64,000 nt of DNA. Source: Alteromonas sp. C1M14. GTDB taxonomy: Bacteria; Pseudomonadota; Gammaproteobacteria; Enterobacterales; Alteromonadaceae. The position numbers and the translations under genes were made by a program. Where the stretch lies: positions 186,001-250,000 of the forward strand of contig NZ_JAHKQF010000008.1 of assembly GCF_018860965.1 (NCBI RefSeq), read 5' to 3'. Shown in pieces: positions 30,146-39,043 of this stretch (position 1 is its first letter; the number at the start of each line of letters is the position of its first letter). The notes beneath the pieces are model-generated. The model had not been told where the DNA came from and searched no databases. It worked only from the letters and a program-made list of their open reading frames with translations.

Positions 30146-31516
30146 TTAACGAATAACGAGGTAAATTGTTGCTGAGCCTCTTCTGACGTTCAGGGCAATA
30201 ACATTTTCCCCTGAATCATCCACTTTATTGCGGAAGTCCGCTACCGTTCTTACTCGCTGGCGGTTGACGCCAATGATCACATCATCGGCTTGCAAGCCAA
30301 TGCGAGCAGCGGGACTATTACGTTCAATTTCTGACACCTTGACGCCATCGTTGCCCGCTTCGTCTTTACCATTTACAAGGGTTGCCCCTTCTAATGCAGG
30401 ATGTAAGGTTTCCGCAGTGACTTTGCTGTTTGACGCATCATCTAAGGTCACGGTGACTTCCTGTTCATCCCCTTCACGGACGATGGTGAGGTCAACTTCG
30501 GCCCCTGCCCCCATACTGGCGATTTTAGCCGCAAGTTCACGGAAGCTATGTAGTTCGCGACCATTCACCTCGGTGATAATGTCACCGGCTTGTAAACCTG
30601 CTTTTTCCGCTGCAGATTCTGGAGTGACTTCACGTACAAATGCGCCGCGATTGGCACTTACGCCCATGGCTTTCGCCAAGCCTGCATCCACATCGTTACC
30701 CATGACGCCCAGGAGGCCTCGACGCACATCACCAAACTCCACGATTTGATCCACAAGGCTCTTCATCATGTTGCTCGGAATGGCAAAACCGATACCTACG
30801 TTGCCGCCGTTTGGTCCGAAAATAGCGGTGTTGATACCCACTAATTCGCCACGAAGGTTGACCAGTGCACCACCAGAATTACCTCGGTTAATGGCAGCAT
30901 CAGTTTGAATGAAATCTTCATACCCACCAATATTTAAGCCAGAGCGACCTAAAGCAGAAATGATACCTGAGGTGACAGTTTGAGAAAGCCCAAAGGGGTT
31001 ACCAATGGCAACCACATAATCACCCACGCGCATTTCGTCAGAGTTCGAGATAGGCAGGGCGGTCAAATCATCGGCCTCGATTTTCAACAGTGCAATATCA
31101 CTTTGATCATCGGCGCCTAACTTTTTCGCCTCAAATTCACGTCCATCACTGAGCTTAACGGTAATTTCATCTGCGTTTTCAACCACATGGTTATTAGTGA
31201 CCACATAGCCTTTACTTGCATCGATGATAACCCCAGACCCTAGCCCTTTAAATGGCCGTTCTTGCACCTGTTCTTGTGGACCGCCAAAAAAGTACCTAAA
31301 CATTTCAGGTACACGTTGTGTGGCGGTTTGGGTTCCTTCTACCGATATACTGACTACCGCTGGCATTGCTTCTTCCAGCATTGGCGCTAATGACGGCACT
31401 TCCTGTTTTTTATCATCACTAAAAAACGGTAATGCGGCACCTGCATTTGCAGACATACCTAAGGTACTCACTACGATGCTTGATACAACTAACATCTGGC
31501 GTAGAGATTTCTTCAT
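30146..31516 (-). CDS. degQ: Periplasmic Do-type serine protease/chaperone DegQ
   Basis: The 456-residue protein has a signal peptide (ending ANAGAA), a trypsin-like domain with NNHVVENA, QSDIALLKI and NRGNSGGALV, and two PDZ domains (~260-350 and ~375-455). It degrades or refolds misfolded envelope proteins. Length, a short LA loop and the degQ-degS order favour DegQ over DegP. Confidence 0.92.
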   Translation of the reverse strand: MKKSLRQMLVVSSIVVSTLGMSANAGAALPFFSDDKKQEVPSLAPMLEEAMPAVVSISVEGTQTATQRVPEMFRYFFGGPQEQVQERPFKGLGSGVIIDASKGYVVTNNHVVENADEITVKLSDGREFEAKKLGADDQSDIALLKIEADDLTALPISNSDEMRVGDYVVAIGNPFGLSQTVTSGIISALGRSGLNIGGYEDFIQTDAAINRGNSGGALVNLRGELVGINTAIFGPNGGNVGIGFAIPSNMMKSLVDQIVEFGDVRRGLLGVMGNDVDAGLAKAMGVSANRGAFVREVTPESAAEKAGLQAGDIITEVNGRELHSFRELAAKIASMGAGAEVDLTIVREGDEQEVTVTLDDASNSKVTAETLHPALEGATLVNGKDEAGNDGVKVSEIERNSPAARIGLQADDVIIGVNRQRVRTVADFRNKVDDSGENVIALNVRRGSATIYLVIR

Positions 31517-31597
31517 ATTCGCTTACACTCCTCATGTCTCGTGCGATTATGGCTACTTTCACTGACAGACTCAGGCTAATAGAAAAAAGTTCCGGTT

Positions 31598-32038
31598 TTA
31601 GTCTTTTTCTGCGGTGGATTGTCCGGATGTGCCGACAAACAAACCGGAACCCGCATTGGCGAAGTCTTTCGGTTGAGTCTCTGGCGTTACTTTTTCTGTT
31701 GCCTTTTCTCTGCCTTTAATATTATTTCGTAAGTAGGTACTGGCCTGTTCGCCGTAGAACGGAACTTTTGGATCCTCGTCTTCGTCTGTCTGTGACAGCA
31801 AGGTTTCATAGTCGGCGATCTGTTGTTGTAATGTCTCGCAATGCTTTTCGATGGCTTCTACCGTCTGTTTTGTTTGATGCAAATGGTGTGAAGCTTGCTG
31901 AGACATCAATGCTTTAATGTTCTGTTCAGCCTGTTTAGTGGGGGTGGCGTTGCCATTACGTTTGTATGCAAAACGGGCAGCAAAAAAGCCGATGATTAGG
32001 CCTACAACTAACAAGGCCACGGGGATTAGTACGTCCAT
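31598..32038 (-). CDS. zapG: Z-ring/cell-envelope protein ZapG (YhcB/DUF1043)
   Basis: The protein is 146 residues from ATG 32038, which has GGAGAG close upstream. It has one N-terminal helix (~3-20), then a coiled coil (~30-85) and a disordered tail. YhcB/ZapG proteins link division, cell-wall growth and envelope biogenesis. It is adjacent to degQ and divergent from zapE, as in other gammaproteobacteria. Confidence 0.88.
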   Translation of the reverse strand: MDVLIPVALLVVGLIIGFFAARFAYKRNGNATPTKQAEQNIKALMSQQASHHLHQTKQTVEAIEKHCETLQQQIADYETLLSQTDEDEDPKVPFYGEQASTYLRNNIKGREKATEKVTPETQPKDFANAGSGLFVGTSGQSTAEKD

Positions 32039-32429
32039 TAAACTCTCCAAGGTATCTTCGTGCAGCAAATAGCAGCAAAGTAAAACTAATACACGCACAG
32101 ACTATAGCAACTATCAAAGGTGAATGCGCTGCGCGAATTGTCGCAAGGTGTAACTTACTTCAAGCAAATGACCGATAGGCTGTTTTTTTAAACAAATCTA
32201 TCAGGATAAAGGCGGGTAGCCCTTCATATGCTTGTATGCAATGCGGTATGATACAGCAAATAGTACACTTTCTTAGTTATAATCCATTGAGTTTTTGATT
32301 TAACCGCGCAAGTGTCGGCTGCGATTTTACCCGTCTCTGTGGGTAATTTAAGTTCAGATTTTGATTTTTCAAGGAGGTCGGCGCAGCCAGACTTTCTGCT
32401 CACCCGTTTTTTCAGGAGTAGGTAAGGCG
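32039..32429. other. Divergent intergenic region zapG/zapE
   Basis: The 391-bp region must contain both promoters. A TATAAT at 32278-32283 points rightward and could be the zapE -10 box, but no acceptable -35 sequence lies 16-18 bp upstream. Confidence 0.4.
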
Positions 32430-33530
32430 ATGACGCCATGGGAAAAGTATCAACAGGATCTTCAGTTACCAACGTTTAAACACGACCCAGCTCAAGAAAT
32501 AGCGGTAAAAGCGTTACAGCGTTTGTATGACGAATTGTGTAATCAGTCACCCACTCATCCTGGGTTAGCGCGTAAAGTGTTTAAGCTATTAAGTAAAAAA
32601 AAGGCCCCGGAGCCGGTGAAAGGGTTGTATTTTTACGGTGGTGTTGGACGAGGTAAAACCTATTTGGTCGATACCTTTTATGATTGTCTTCCGTTCAAAC
32701 GTAAACTGCGTATTCACTTCCATCGTTTTATGCATCGGGTTCATAATGAACTGAAAACATTACCCAATGAAGCCGATCCTCTCAATATCGTCGCCGATCG
32801 ATTAGCCGATGAAGCGCGAGTGATATGCTTTGATGAGTTTTTTGTTTCAGATATTACCGATGCGATGATATTGGGTACCTTAATGCAGGCCTTATTTGCT
32901 AGAGGAATAACCTTAGTTGCCACATCCAATATTGTGCCCGACGAACTGTATAAAAATGGCTTACAACGGGCCCGTTTTTTACCTGCCATTGCGTTAATAA
33001 ACAAATATACCGATGTAATCAATGTTGATAGTGGTATTGATTATCGGTTGCGCACCCTTGAGCAAGCCGAGATTTTTCATAGTCCTCTTGATGCCGACGG
33101 TGACGCCCATCTCAATGAGTATTTTCAAAAGCTGGCTGGGGAAACAGGAATAAGAAACAGCACCATTGAAATTAATCATCGTCAAATTCCCACTCGTCGC
33201 CATGCCGAAGGGGTGCTATCTATTGAGTTTGCCGCTATGTGCGAGGGGCCGCGAAGTCAGAACGACTATATTGAACTGAGTCGCTGCTATCATTCTGTGT
33301 TGGTCGCCAACGTGAAGCAGATGGGGGCCAATAATGATGATACCGCTCGACGGTTTATTGCCATGGTGGATGAGTTTTACGAAAGAAATGTTAAATTGAT
33401 CATGACCTCAGAAGTGGCTTTACCCTCGCTATACACCGAGGGGCGGTTGAATTTTGAATTTCGTCGTTGTTTAAGTCGGTTAAAGGAAATGCAATCTAGA
33501 GAATACCTGGCTCGGGAACACTTGCCTTAG
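32430..33530 (+). CDS. zapE: Cell division ATPase ZapE
   Basis: The protein is 366 residues from ATG 32430 (E. coli 375), preceded by a purine-rich AGGAGTAGGTAAGG tract. This AFG1-like ATPase has Walker A GGVGRGKTYL and Walker B VICFDEFFV. ZapE associates with the Z ring during late constriction. A longer in-frame N-terminus from 32361 is not typical of the family. Confidence 0.93.
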   Translation: MTPWEKYQQDLQLPTFKHDPAQEIAVKALQRLYDELCNQSPTHPGLARKVFKLLSKKKAPEPVKGLYFYGGVGRGKTYLVDTFYDCLPFKRKLRIHFHRFMHRVHNELKTLPNEADPLNIVADRLADEARVICFDEFFVSDITDAMILGTLMQALFARGITLVATSNIVPDELYKNGLQRARFLPAIALINKYTDVINVDSGIDYRLRTLEQAEIFHSPLDADGDAHLNEYFQKLAGETGIRNSTIEINHRQIPTRRHAEGVLSIEFAAMCEGPRSQNDYIELSRCYHSVLVANVKQMGANNDDTARRFIAMVDEFYERNVKLIMTSEVALPSLYTEGRLNFEFRRCLSRLKEMQSREYLAREHLP

Positions 33531-33672
33531 CCGTCCATCATCGTATATCGGTGCTAATTGAACCTAATCAGCACTGTTAACAAGTAGGCAAAATCGGTAC
33601 TATTCATCACCCGTTTTTATTTGGCTCGGCATTTGTTGCGGGGCTGTAACTAGCAAGATACAGAGAAATACC

Positions 33673-34398
33673 ATGGGAAGAGCGTTTGAAGTAAGAAAAG
33701 CAGCGATGGCTAAAACAGCTGGCGCAAAAACCAAAGTTTATTCCAAATACGGTAAAGAAATTTACGTATGTGCGAAAAATGGCGGTGCGGATCCAGACAG
33801 TAACCTATCGTTGAAGCGTTTAATGGAAAAAGCGAAAAAGGATCAGGTCCCTAGTCATGTTATTGACAAGGCCATTGATAAAGCCGCCGGCGGCGCAGGG
33901 GAAGATTTTGTTCCCGCCCGCTATGAAGGGTTTGGTCCTGGTAATTGTATGGTGATTGTGGATTGTCTAACCGACAACAATAACCGCACCATTACCGATG
34001 TACGGAATTGTTTTACTAAATCCGGAGCCAAAATTGGTGGTCCAGGTGCGGTATCACATATGTTCGACCATCAAGCCATATTTCAGTTTGCAGGTGACGA
34101 TGAAGATGCCGTACTAGAAGCATTGATGGAAGCAGATGTTGATGTTACCGATGTCGAAAGTGAAGACGGAAAAGTCACGGTTTATGCCCCGCATACTGAA
34201 TTTTACAGTGTAAAAACGGCACTGGCTGATGCATTCCCCGATATCACATTCGATGCTGAAGAAATCAGCTTTATACCGCAAACCGAAGTGGAAATTAGCG
34301 AAGATGATATGCCCATGTTTGAAAAATTCATGGACATGCTTAACGATTGTGATGATGTGCAAGATGTTTATCACAACGCTATCACGCCGGGTAATTGA
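33673..34398 (+). CDS. YebC/PmpR family protein, YeeN-like
   Basis: The 241-residue protein matches the TACO1/YebC/PmpR family: the basic N-terminus, [14 protein letters not shown], the [12 protein letters not shown] segment and the acidic C-terminal part ([10 protein letters not shown]). The start MGRAFEVRK and the [18 protein letters not shown] stretch place it nearer to E. coli YeeN than to YebC. The family has been described both as DNA-binding regulators and as factors acting in translation of difficult sequences. Confidence 0.9.
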   Translation: MGRAFEVRKAAMAKTAGAKTKVYSKYGKEIYVCAKNGGADPDSNLSLKRLMEKAKKDQVPSHVIDKAIDKAAGGAGEDFVPARYEGFGPGNCMVIVDCLTDNNNRTITDVRNCFTKSGAKIGGPGAVSHMFDHQAIFQFAGDDEDAVLEALMEADVDVTDVESEDGKVTVYAPHTEFYSVKTALADAFPDITFDAEEISFIPQTEVEISEDDMPMFEKFMDMLNDCDDVQDVYHNAITPGN

Positions 34399-34461
34399 TG
34401 CAAAAAAGCCGTCGCACTTATTGTTTAAAGACTAACAGTCGCTTCTGCGGCTAAACTCGAG

Positions 34462-34467
34462 TAGAAT
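34462..34467 (+). promoter_or_regulatory. Candidate -10 box of rnpB
   Basis: TAGAAT lies 7 nt before the predicted 5' end of the RNase P RNA, with a GC-rich discriminator (GCCCGCC) typical of stable-RNA promoters. No good -35 is seen. Confidence 0.5.
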
Positions 34468-34474
34468 GCCCGCC

Positions 34475-34823
<349 letters not shown>

Positions 34824-34835
34824 CATTTTATGCCT

Positions 34836-34864
34836 ACCTACGCTTTTCGCGGATAAGCGTAGGT
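34836..34864 (+). other. Stable hairpin just downstream of rnpB
   Basis: ACCTACGCTT and AAGCGTAGGT form a 10-bp perfect stem with a 9-nt loop, 12 nt past the mature 3' end. There is no T run, so it is not itself a terminator. It could protect or position the precursor for 3' processing. Confidence 0.5.
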
Positions 34865-34884
34865 GTAAGTTTGGCGCTATCTAA

Positions 34885-34919
34885 GGGCAACGCAACAGCA
34901 GTTGCGTTGCCCGTTTTTT
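34885..34919 (+). terminator. Intrinsic terminator of rnpB
   Basis: A perfect 12-bp stem (GGGCAACGCAAC/GTTGCGTTGCCC) with an AGCA loop is followed by a T run. Confidence 0.92.
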
Positions 34920-34977
34920 ATGCTTCTACGTTGACGAAGCACTCAGCAGTTATTGTTCCCCTAAAGCGAAAGCCATC

Positions 34978-35514
34978 TTATCTGCACAGAAGGTCAGGAT
35001 TAATATTATCGTTGGCGCTTTGCAATTCCATTCGTATGGGAGCGAGTTTGTAGACGGGGCTGGTTTTTTGTACCTGCAATGCGGGGGCTTTCCAACAAAA
35101 ACGAAGGTTGGCATGTTCTCCTTGGGCATCAGCAAATAATGCCACAAGTGTGTCATCGTTAAGGGTGGGATTATCCTTTATAGCGGCCTCAATTTTTTGC
35201 TCCACCACGGCGTGCAGCAACTTACATTGATCCAAGGCTATATTGTCATCACAAGGAATCTCCGGACAAACCGTTTTTAAAAAGGTTGTCAGCGCATTGT
35301 AATCTATTTCACTTTTTAACCGGTTAGACTCCAACGGATCACGTTGAAGGGGCATCTTTGTCATCCATAACCAATGAATCGCCAAATAATGAATATTACG
35401 TGGTGTATTCTCAGTTTGGAATTGTTGCTCTACCTGTGCTTTCACACTGGCGGCAAGTAGAGGTTCTTGGTCATGGATACCATGAATGACCACAGCGATT
35501 ATGTTTTCCTGCAT
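34978..35514 (-). CDS. Hypothetical protein
   Basis: The 178-residue protein is of no family I recognise. It begins with a hydrophobic strand followed by VVIHGIHDQEP, like the first strand and oxyanion loop of lipase-like alpha/beta hydrolases, but no GxSxG nucleophile motif follows, so it is not called a hydrolase. The rest is mixed helical, with no signal peptide or membrane helix. The ATG has AGAGGG a few bases upstream, which supports translation. It is divergent from the sigma-factor operon with a 224-bp gap. Confidence 0.65.
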   Translation of the reverse strand: MQENIIAVVIHGIHDQEPLLAASVKAQVEQQFQTENTPRNIHYLAIHWLWMTKMPLQRDPLESNRLKSEIDYNALTTFLKTVCPEIPCDDNIALDQCKLLHAVVEQKIEAAIKDNPTLNDDTLVALFADAQGEHANLRFCWKAPALQVQKTSPVYKLAPIRMELQSANDNINPDLLCR

Positions 35515-35738
35515 AGCACCCTCTGAATCTATTTATTTTCTAATGTGTATTGTTGTATAGAAATGAGTGACACGAAATTTATGACTCTCTCACCAAAATA
35601 AGAAAAAAGTTGTATTTTTTGTCATTTCCAGCGATGTAAAGGGAGCCCCTAAAACGGCACATAAGCGTTGATTTAACACCCGTTACCCGATAAGGTTGGG
35701 AGCAATCTTCTTTACCCATTAGTTAATCAAATTTAGGA

Positions 35739-36488
35739 ATGCGCGTGACGCCGGCAGCGGAACTTATTGAACGAATCGTTCAAGGCGACAGACAAGCAGA
35801 AAAGCAACTGGTGGACTTTTATTATCAAGGCTTGCTGTTCATTCTTTATAGGCAGACGGAAGTCATGAGTCTGGCTGAAGATCTCGCTCAGGATAGTTTT
35901 GTTATTGTACTTCGTAAATTGCGAAACGGTGATCTAAGAAATGCCAACGCGCTGGCGTCTTTTATTCGTCAAACAGGTATCAACACACTCATTGCTTATC
36001 GGCGTCAGCAAAGTCGCAGACAAACTGATAACACAGAGTATTGTGATGCGTTTGAAGATACTTCATCGGGTTTACTTCAAACGGTGCAAAAGGAGGACGT
36101 GGCTCGTTTAGTCAGGTCGTTGTTAGCGCAAATGTCGACTAACCGGGATCGGGATATTCTGACGCGTTACTATTTACACGATGAAGATAAGCAAACCATA
36201 TGCGCCCATTTTGATTTAACCCCAGCGCATTTTGATCGTGTGCTATTTAGAGCTCGCCAACGGCTGAAAAACCTGGTTGAAAGCCATGAAGACAACGGGG
36301 CCGATTTCCGACAAGTCATCAATGGTGTGGTGGTATTAGCAATGCTGATCCCATTAACGCATATTCAAGGCGATGACAGTGTTCAAAGGCATAAATTATT
36401 GATGGATGTGAGAGATTTTGCATTGTCCCATCACTTTCCTAGTAAGAATGATGGCGCATATGGGCAGACCATCAACAATGAAGATTGA
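35739..36488 (+). CDS. Sigma-70 family (ECF-like) RNA polymerase sigma factor
   Basis: The 249-residue protein has sigma region 2 (~25-85, with LAEDLAQDSFVIVLRKL) and region 4 (~125-180, ending LFRARQRLKNLVE). A C-terminal extension of ~65 residues has a hydrophobic stretch (VVVLAMLIPL), longer than classic ECF factors. The start is ATG 35739 or, with better AGGA spacing, GTG 35745. It heads a five-gene operon and overlaps the frame of the next gene's alternative start. It probably controls this operon; the signal is unknown. Confidence 0.85.
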   Translation: MRVTPAAELIERIVQGDRQAEKQLVDFYYQGLLFILYRQTEVMSLAEDLAQDSFVIVLRKLRNGDLRNANALASFIRQTGINTLIAYRRQQSRRQTDNTEYCDAFEDTSSGLLQTVQKEDVARLVRSLLAQMSTNRDRDILTRYYLHDEDKQTICAHFDLTPAHFDRVLFRARQRLKNLVESHEDNGADFRQVINGVVVLAMLIPLTHIQGDDSVQRHKLLMDVRDFALSHHFPSKNDGAYGQTINNED

Positions 36489-36493
36489 AGATT

Positions 36494-37093
36494 ATGTCTG
36501 ACATTCAATTGGCTGATGAACAGCAGTTGCAGGATTATCTGGCGAAAAAATTATCCCCAGAAGAAGAAATCGACTTCGAAAACAGCATGCTTTGTGATCC
36601 CCACAAAACCGAGCAGGTAATACTGGCTCATACTCTTCGCGCAGGCATGAGCACCCAATCTAGGGTGCAACAGTTACGCAAACGCCGGCAAAAGCTGGGT
36701 GCTTCCGTGATGTTGAGTTTAGCGGCAGCAGCGGCATTTTGGATATGGTTGCCCGGCGTATTGGTTACGCCTACTTCGGTAAGTCCTGGTATTGTGTATC
36801 TGGAAGATTTTAGAAGCCATGTGACCGAACCCGTTATTTTGTCGTACGCAGAAGGAGAAGCCTTTAAAGTCGTGGTTAGCGATGCGCCACCCTCGTTCAA
36901 TGGCGCCGTGAAAGCCGTGCTGGAAGAGGAAGGTGGAAAGACTATTTTTACGACATGGGTCTACCCGAACGAAAATAGTGAAATCTCACTTCTGGTATAC
37001 GAAGATGCTGTTGAGTCAGGCCGATATCAACTGACTTTATCCAGCGAACGCACTGAGATTAACCGCTTTTCCTTGGATGTGTTGAAGGAATAA
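36494..37093 (+). CDS. Putative membrane-bound anti-sigma factor
   Basis: The 199-residue protein begins with a short helical cytoplasmic region (LQDYLAKKLSPEEEIDFENSM) like anti-sigma N-terminal domains. One membrane helix follows (~70-88), and then a periplasmic domain of ~110 residues rich in beta strands. No HxxxCxxC zinc motif is present. It starts 5 bp after the sigma gene, the usual place of an anti-sigma partner. The function is inferred from position and layout. Confidence 0.65.
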   Translation: MSDIQLADEQQLQDYLAKKLSPEEEIDFENSMLCDPHKTEQVILAHTLRAGMSTQSRVQQLRKRRQKLGASVMLSLAAAAAFWIWLPGVLVTPTSVSPGIVYLEDFRSHVTEPVILSYAEGEAFKVVVSDAPPSFNGAVKAVLEEEGGKTIFTTWVYPNENSEISLLVYEDAVESGRYQLTLSSERTEINRFSLDVLKE

Positions 37094-37095
37094 GG

Positions 37096-38559
37096 ATGGA
37101 CGTAGAAGATAAGGACTATCTTTTTGGCAAATCAACATGTAGGCCACCATCCAGTGAAGAAATAGCGCAAATGGTCGAAGGGATCATCCCATGGTCTGAT
37201 CCCATTGCCGATGACACCGAAGGTTCCTTTGACACTGACGCCTTGGCCTTGTTACGGCAAAACGTGGCTGCGCCTGTTACCGCGGCGTCACCTTCGGTAG
37301 GGGTTAAGCCAATGATCCCCTTAAACGGAAAATTGCCCGCAGGGTATACTTATTGGGGACAATGGATTGCCCACGATATTGTAGAGCCTACCCATCCTAA
37401 TCAGAATCATTACTCATCACGCAAGGTCACACCATGTTTAAATCTCGATAGTCTTTACGGGGTTGAAAAAGGGCTTCCTTCGCATATTTATGTGGATGAA
37501 CGTGGCTTTTTTCGTTTGCCCGACAACTCTTGGGATTGCCTGAGAGACAGTCATCAAACCCCGCTTTTACCCGAGCCTCGCAATAATGATAATGCCATTA
37601 TTTTGCAGTTCCATGTGCAGTGGCAACGTATTCACAATAATATTTTAAACACACTTTCTACGCAGCCGTTACCCCACTTATGGGATGATGGGCGCTATTT
37701 CTATCAAGCGCGCCGGCTCACTACGCAGCTTTTTCATCACCTAGTAAAGCAAGAATGGTTAAAAGCCTTACTAGATAAGTCTGTTTATCAGTACTATTTT
37801 GCCTCCACAGAGCCAAAGCAACGACTTATTCATTTTACCGATCAGTTAGCCCGTGTACCGTTGGAGTTTAGCCATGGCGCGTTTCGTTTTGGCCATAGCA
37901 TGGTGCGGGAAACCTACAAGTTAACGGCCAGTGACAGTTTTAATCTGCATGCGTTACTTACCCATCAACCTTTTAACGGTAAGCCGATTGGTGGTATCGA
38001 TTGGTCGTTATTTTTTGGTGATTATGCCCAAGAGATCCAGCCTATTAACCTTATCGTGGTGGCCGGTATGGGCAAGGTGCCGGTTAACCGAAATATTGCA
38101 GAGCGCAATATTCTTGCCGGTAAAAAAGTCGCGTTAGCGACGGTGCATGAATGTAAACGCTACCTCATGGACAATTATCCATGGTTATGTCAGCAAACGG
38201 GGTTAACTGTAAAAGAAAGCAATCAGGTGCTCGAAGAGCTTAAAATTGACCCTATGAGTCAAACCTCCACGTTTTATCGACTATATGAAGATAACCGTCT
38301 GCCTCTTTGGCCTTACGTGCTGGCAGAAGCGTCAGCGCAAGTCGATAACCCTGGACACCGGTTGGGCAAACTTGGCAGTATTATCGTTGCGGAGGTATTG
38401 GCTTACGCCATGCACAAAGGGGTAGAAAATAACGACAAAAACACCGGGGCTGTAGACAGCGATGTTGATCTAGCCGTCACCTGCCGGACACTAAAGTTAC
38501 CTGAACCACAGGTTTTAACTATGGCTGACATGTTATGTCAAGGAGCAGAAAATGGGTGA
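37096..38559 (+). CDS. Haem peroxidase of the animal peroxidase superfamily
   Basis: The 487-residue protein carries the landmarks of the peroxidase-cyclooxygenase superfamily. These are the distal histidine H93 in YWGQWIAHD, the catalytic arginine R162 in LLPEPRNNDN, the following helix with QWQRIHNN, and the proximal histidine H267 in AFRFGHSMVRETYKL. No signal peptide is visible, so a cytoplasmic location is expected unless exported otherwise. AAGGA precedes the ATG, 2 bp after the anti-sigma gene. The substrate (halide, phenol or fatty acid) cannot be told. It overlaps the next gene by 8 bp. Confidence 0.88.
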   Translation: MDVEDKDYLFGKSTCRPPSSEEIAQMVEGIIPWSDPIADDTEGSFDTDALALLRQNVAAPVTAASPSVGVKPMIPLNGKLPAGYTYWGQWIAHDIVEPTHPNQNHYSSRKVTPCLNLDSLYGVEKGLPSHIYVDERGFFRLPDNSWDCLRDSHQTPLLPEPRNNDNAIILQFHVQWQRIHNNILNTLSTQPLPHLWDDGRYFYQARRLTTQLFHHLVKQEWLKALLDKSVYQYYFASTEPKQRLIHFTDQLARVPLEFSHGAFRFGHSMVRETYKLTASDSFNLHALLTHQPFNGKPIGGIDWSLFFGDYAQEIQPINLIVVAGMGKVPVNRNIAERNILAGKKVALATVHECKRYLMDNYPWLCQQTGLTVKESNQVLEELKIDPMSQTSTFYRLYEDNRLPLWPYVLAEASAQVDNPGHRLGKLGSIIVAEVLAYAMHKGVENNDKNTGAVDSDVDLAVTCRTLKLPEPQVLTMADMLCQGAENG

Positions 38560-39019
38560 ATATAAAGACGGGTATTGGGCAACGGCAAAAGCAGGCGTAA
38601 GCTATGTTAATCACCGTAGTATTGTTCCCTCACTAAGTAGCTATCATCCCGAAGGGCTGGGGAAAAACTATCCGGTGAAATTTGTCTATAATCCTAAACG
38701 TAATACTTATGGGGTTAGTCTAGGCGGTTTGTGGAACGGCACTGCACAAGCCATTATGTCGAACAGTGAATTTAAAGTCATCGATCCAAATGGTATTTTT
38801 ATTTCTAACACCATTCCTTTAAGCGCCAAGTTAGGCACAGACGTCGCTGGATTTAAATCTTTGCGTGTATCCATTGTGGCCCATGAATTTGAACTAAATG
38901 GCAAGCCTGCTAGAGATTACACCTCCACTTTGGCTTGGTTGCGCGATGGCAGTGGCGAAGGAGATGGTGATCCAAGCGAGATCGTGATGACAAGTTATCG
39001 TTGGCGCGATAATGACTAA
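38552..39019 (+). CDS. Hypothetical protein co-encoded with the peroxidase
   Basis: The 155-residue protein has no signal peptide or membrane helix. It is rich in beta-strand-forming segments and has a Gly/Asp-rich stretch near the end (GSGEGDGDPSE). I recognise no family. AGGAG lies 7 bp before the ATG, which is inside the peroxidase gene, so the two are translationally coupled. This suggests a stoichiometric partner of the peroxidase, which is an inference. Confidence 0.75.
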   Translation: MGEYKDGYWATAKAGVSYVNHRSIVPSLSSYHPEGLGKNYPVKFVYNPKRNTYGVSLGGLWNGTAQAIMSNSEFKVIDPNGIFISNTIPLSAKLGTDVAGFKSLRVSIVAHEFELNGKPARDYTSTLAWLRDGSGEGDGDPSEIVMTSYRWRDND

Positions 39020-39043
39020 AGAGTAACAAAGACGAGGATTGTT

